64,000 bases of DNA from positions 2,728,001-2,792,000 of the forward strand of contig OZ176056.1 in NCBI GenBank assembly GCA_964247055.1, given 5' to 3'. Under the pieces are notes generated by a model, which worked only from the letters and a program-made list of their open reading frames with translations, searched no databases and was not told the DNA's origin. The stretch's first letter is position 1. The number at the start of each line of letters is the position of its first letter. The stretch is from Paragordius varius (taxonomy: Eukaryota > Nematomorpha). Shown in pieces: positions 61,701 through 64,000 of this stretch. Position numbers and translations under genes: made by a program.

Positions 61701-64000
61701 ACTTATAATAAAATTTTAAATTATCAAATTTTTTTAAACCTACGCTATGACGAAAGGTTAAATTAGGATTAAAAATTGAAAGTTTTTCTTATAAAATCAT
61801 GTTTTTAGTTTCCTTTAAACATACTCTGTGGCTGGGGTCGGCACGGTCCAATGTAAGCCCTTGCGCGGACAAATAATCTATAAAATTTTAAAATAAAAAT
61901 TTAGAGCCTTCATTTGCTATTATTTATTTATCTATCGTCATACTAACTTGTAAAAATAAAACAGTTTTTAAAAAATAAGTCATCGTCGGACTTTCACTTA
62001 ATATAAGAATTTAAAGCAAAACAGTTATCAGAAAATTTGTTTAATTATGTTTATATATATATTATATATATATATATATAGATCTAGTACCTTCTAGCGG
62101 TGATGTTTCTTCCAGATCAATCGACGGTATTATAAATTAAATTAACATATAAACTGAAAATATCTCTTCTTAATCTTTTAATTGGTTTTCAATGCCAGAC
62201 CAATTTTTTTTATTTAATAACCGGTGGTATTGTATTAAAATTAAAACACGTGTATTTCAATTTTTTGAAGAAAAATGATTATATATGAAAATAATTATTT
62301 TACACATATAGAACATGTTTGATTTTACTTGAAAATTTATAGGAATTAAGATAACTTATTTGTAAAATATAAAAATACATCAATTATATTTTTCCTTATC
62401 AGAAAATAAATTGTGAAAAATTTTTAAACTGCAATTATCGCCTTTTAAAATTTTATCCGCATATTTTTCAAAATGACTAATATTTAATTCTAACTATAAT
62501 TTATGATTAAAAAAATTTGATCCCTTAAATCAAATTAAAATAAGCACTCAGTTTCAGAAGCATAAATTAATACAATTCAATTCTAAACCTAAATATTAGG
62601 TTTTATCAAACAATTAAAGAATGAATATTTTATCATTTTAAAACATTATGTTTATATATCTCCATCTCTACTACAAACAGAGGTTTATTAATGTTAAATT
62701 ATTTTTCATATTACCTATACACCCGTATCAGGTCCTGAACTAAAACGTTTCCCATTAAGATGTAATATAAAATAAAAATAACCACATTTTTCCCTAATAG
62801 CATAATTGAATTCCGCGTATAAACCGTAAATCTATTTTTACAATTGCATCATGTTATAATAAAAAGACATTAGGTTTAATGCATATTTTTTTAATATACT
62901 AACAAAAATTTTATATTTTTAATTAAACAGGAATTTGAGTTACTAAAACATATTTTGCTAAAATTGACGTGTTTTATATCAACTACATTCATTCAATCTG
63001 TATTTGTGTAATGAGTACTAAACGTGAAATTATCAAATAAATGGGCGGTTTCTTACCAACTTGTATTGTGAGGATTCGACACTATAAAAATTAATTTCTT
63101 ATATCGAATTGGCCGTGGGAAAATATTTTCTAATAAATAAGGAATGCTGAATTTATATGCATATATGTTTTTGAAACTATTTATCCAATTTACCAAAAGA
63201 TTGAATTATGTTTTCAAGGTTATTGCAAAATTTTTTTTTAATATATCATGACATAATTATGGCAAAAATATAGGGTGTTACAGATCCCTCAGATAAGTAA
63301 AAATATTTAATATGGTTAGTTGTCGTTTTTTATCAATCACTATCTAACCAATTTTGATAGCTATGATAGTTATATATGTAATATTTAAGATGCTCCATGA
63401 TATACCTTTGCAAATCTGTTAAAATGTATATTAACTTAGTTCCAAATATCTTTCTTTAAAGAAACAATAATTTTTTAATGCGAATTAAAAATGACCTCTT
63501 TTGTCAAATTATAGATAATATCTTTGAAGAAAAGTCAAAAAATCAGATATTAAATATTGGGGAATATTTAAGTATATGGGTCAAGCTAGTGGAAAACTTT
63601 TCTAATGATAATAAATGTCAATGGATATTGAATGGTAAAGAAATCACGACAGTTTATAGACAAAAATCAAAAACTTATTCTTACACAAAAGACATGATCA
63701 ACTTAACAGATGGTGGAAATTATACCTTTAGCTGTGGTTCAAAATCAATAAATATCTCAGTGAGAATCATTGGTAAATATGTTAATATATATTAAGTTGT
63801 AGTTTTTAATATATAAATATAAATATTTCAAAACAAGATACATTTTATTTTATTTAGAACCAGTACCAATGACTTATAGCCATAATCAAGTTAATATTGA
63901 TTTTTCTCGAGTCATACAAAAAAATGAATTGTACAATGTTACTATATTGGAAGACTATCATATGCATGATGACAAAAAGAATTTCTCAGAACTAAGCCCA
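58733..64000 (+). CDS. secreted or membrane Ig-domain protein, 5' part, runs off the window
   Basis: Proposed exons: 58733-58802 (signal peptide MTSIMKYIWILLCFTLLYGQ), 62082-62126 (LVPSSGDVSSRSID), 63515-63772 (Ig-like domain), and 63858 to beyond 64000. All junctions are phase 1, the usual pattern for extracellular modules, and every exon is open in that phase. The Ig exon has a CQWILNGKEI C-strand and DGGNYTFSCGS F-strand with the conserved Cys; the usual B-strand Cys is absent and a Cys two residues before the Trp may pair instead. The next exon begins EPVPMTYSHNQVNIDF and stays open to the edge. The first intron is about 3.3 kb and contains a hAT copy and an R2 copy. The family is not recognised; the small exon 2 is the least certain part. 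Confidence 0.55.
59672..61179 (-). mobile_element. hAT copy 2, internally deleted, in an intron
   Basis: Related to the hAT at 48547-50971: the same minus-strand N-terminal transposase sequence (from near 60720), including LFVRFCND, LKFLPMNNTTKGS, CTDGYPSMIG and FHCFIHQQNLVSRVKD. The C-terminal half is missing, and the coding frame is further broken. The right end keeps the GC palindrome block and GGTTTGAGGATCACTG; the left end CAAGAGTGTCCAACACATGG is more diverged. Flanks tttaaagc and tcttaagc agree at 6 of 8 positions. Confidence 0.75.
61230..61490 (+). repeat. dispersed repeat R2, copy 4 (partial)
   Basis: Keeps TTTTTCGCCAAAAATTTTAT, GGTTTTACCACAAAA and TTAAAACCAAAAGCACCATG in the R2 order. 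It lies just right of hAT copy 2. Confidence 0.45.

Noticed and set aside
1-64000. tRNA, rRNA and CRISPR-like features
   Set aside because: No tRNA A/B box pair, rRNA signature or regularly spaced repeat array was noticed by eye; a covariance-model scan would be needed to exclude tRNAs fully.

Overview
The window is nuclear DNA of an animal. It is strongly A+T rich, its genes have GT-AG introns, TATA boxes and AATAAA signals, and it carries an HMX-type homeobox gene, a paired-like homeobox gene, the Hsp90 co-chaperone CDC37 and three secreted serpins. No sequence feature fixes the species. The CDC37 protein reads most like arthropod versions as I remember them, and the transposons (mariner, hAT, RTE-like LINE, Ty3) are those common in invertebrates, so an invertebrate is likely and an arthropod possible (inference).

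Layout: 1-3.3 kb holds a GC-richer repeat-like tract and gene-poor DNA. Serpin A (+, 3332-6667) follows. From 7 to 13.6 kb lie two mariner relics; each has smaller elements inside it, including a 1.24-kb long-arm foldback. An intronless HMX gene (+) is at 15.0-17.0 kb and a third mariner relic at 19.7-20.8 kb. A three-exon paired-like homeobox gene (+, 22.2-25.3 kb) converges on CDC37 (-, 25.6-29.3 kb), with 313 bp between their stop codons. At 29.6-32.1 kb there is a run of short TTAA-bounded elements. A mariner fragment lies at 33.7 kb, then serpin B (-, 34.4-38.0 kb), the inverted twin of serpin A. Repeats fill 38-42 kb and a decayed Ty3/gypsy-like fossil 42.9-45.4 kb. Serpin C (-) is at 46.3-47.6 kb, a hAT transposon with perfect 8-bp target duplications at 48.5-51.0 kb, a broken RTE-like LINE at 53.5-55.6 kb, and a hAT-like element containing an LTR element at 55.7-57.7 kb. 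The 5' part of a secreted or membrane Ig-domain gene (+, from 58.7 kb) runs off the right edge, with a second, internally deleted hAT copy in its first intron.

The serpins are a small dispersed cluster. A and B form an inverted duplicate pair about 28 kb apart (inner ends) that includes about 470 bp of upstream DNA. C is a more canonical, probably inhibitory serpin. All three have a TATA box 50-65 nt before the ATG and an intron at the same late position and phase. The exon models of serpin B (444 aa), serpin C (399 aa), CDC37 (381 aa) and the paired-like gene (267 aa) each sum to an exact number of codons, which supports the splice sites chosen.

The points most worth attention are three ultra-short introns (31, 27 and 24 nt) at the 5' end of CDC37, the apparent loss of the last splice acceptor in serpin A, the degenerate hinge and acidic Tyr-rich tail of serpins A/B, the foldback, and the repeated element-inside-element insertions.
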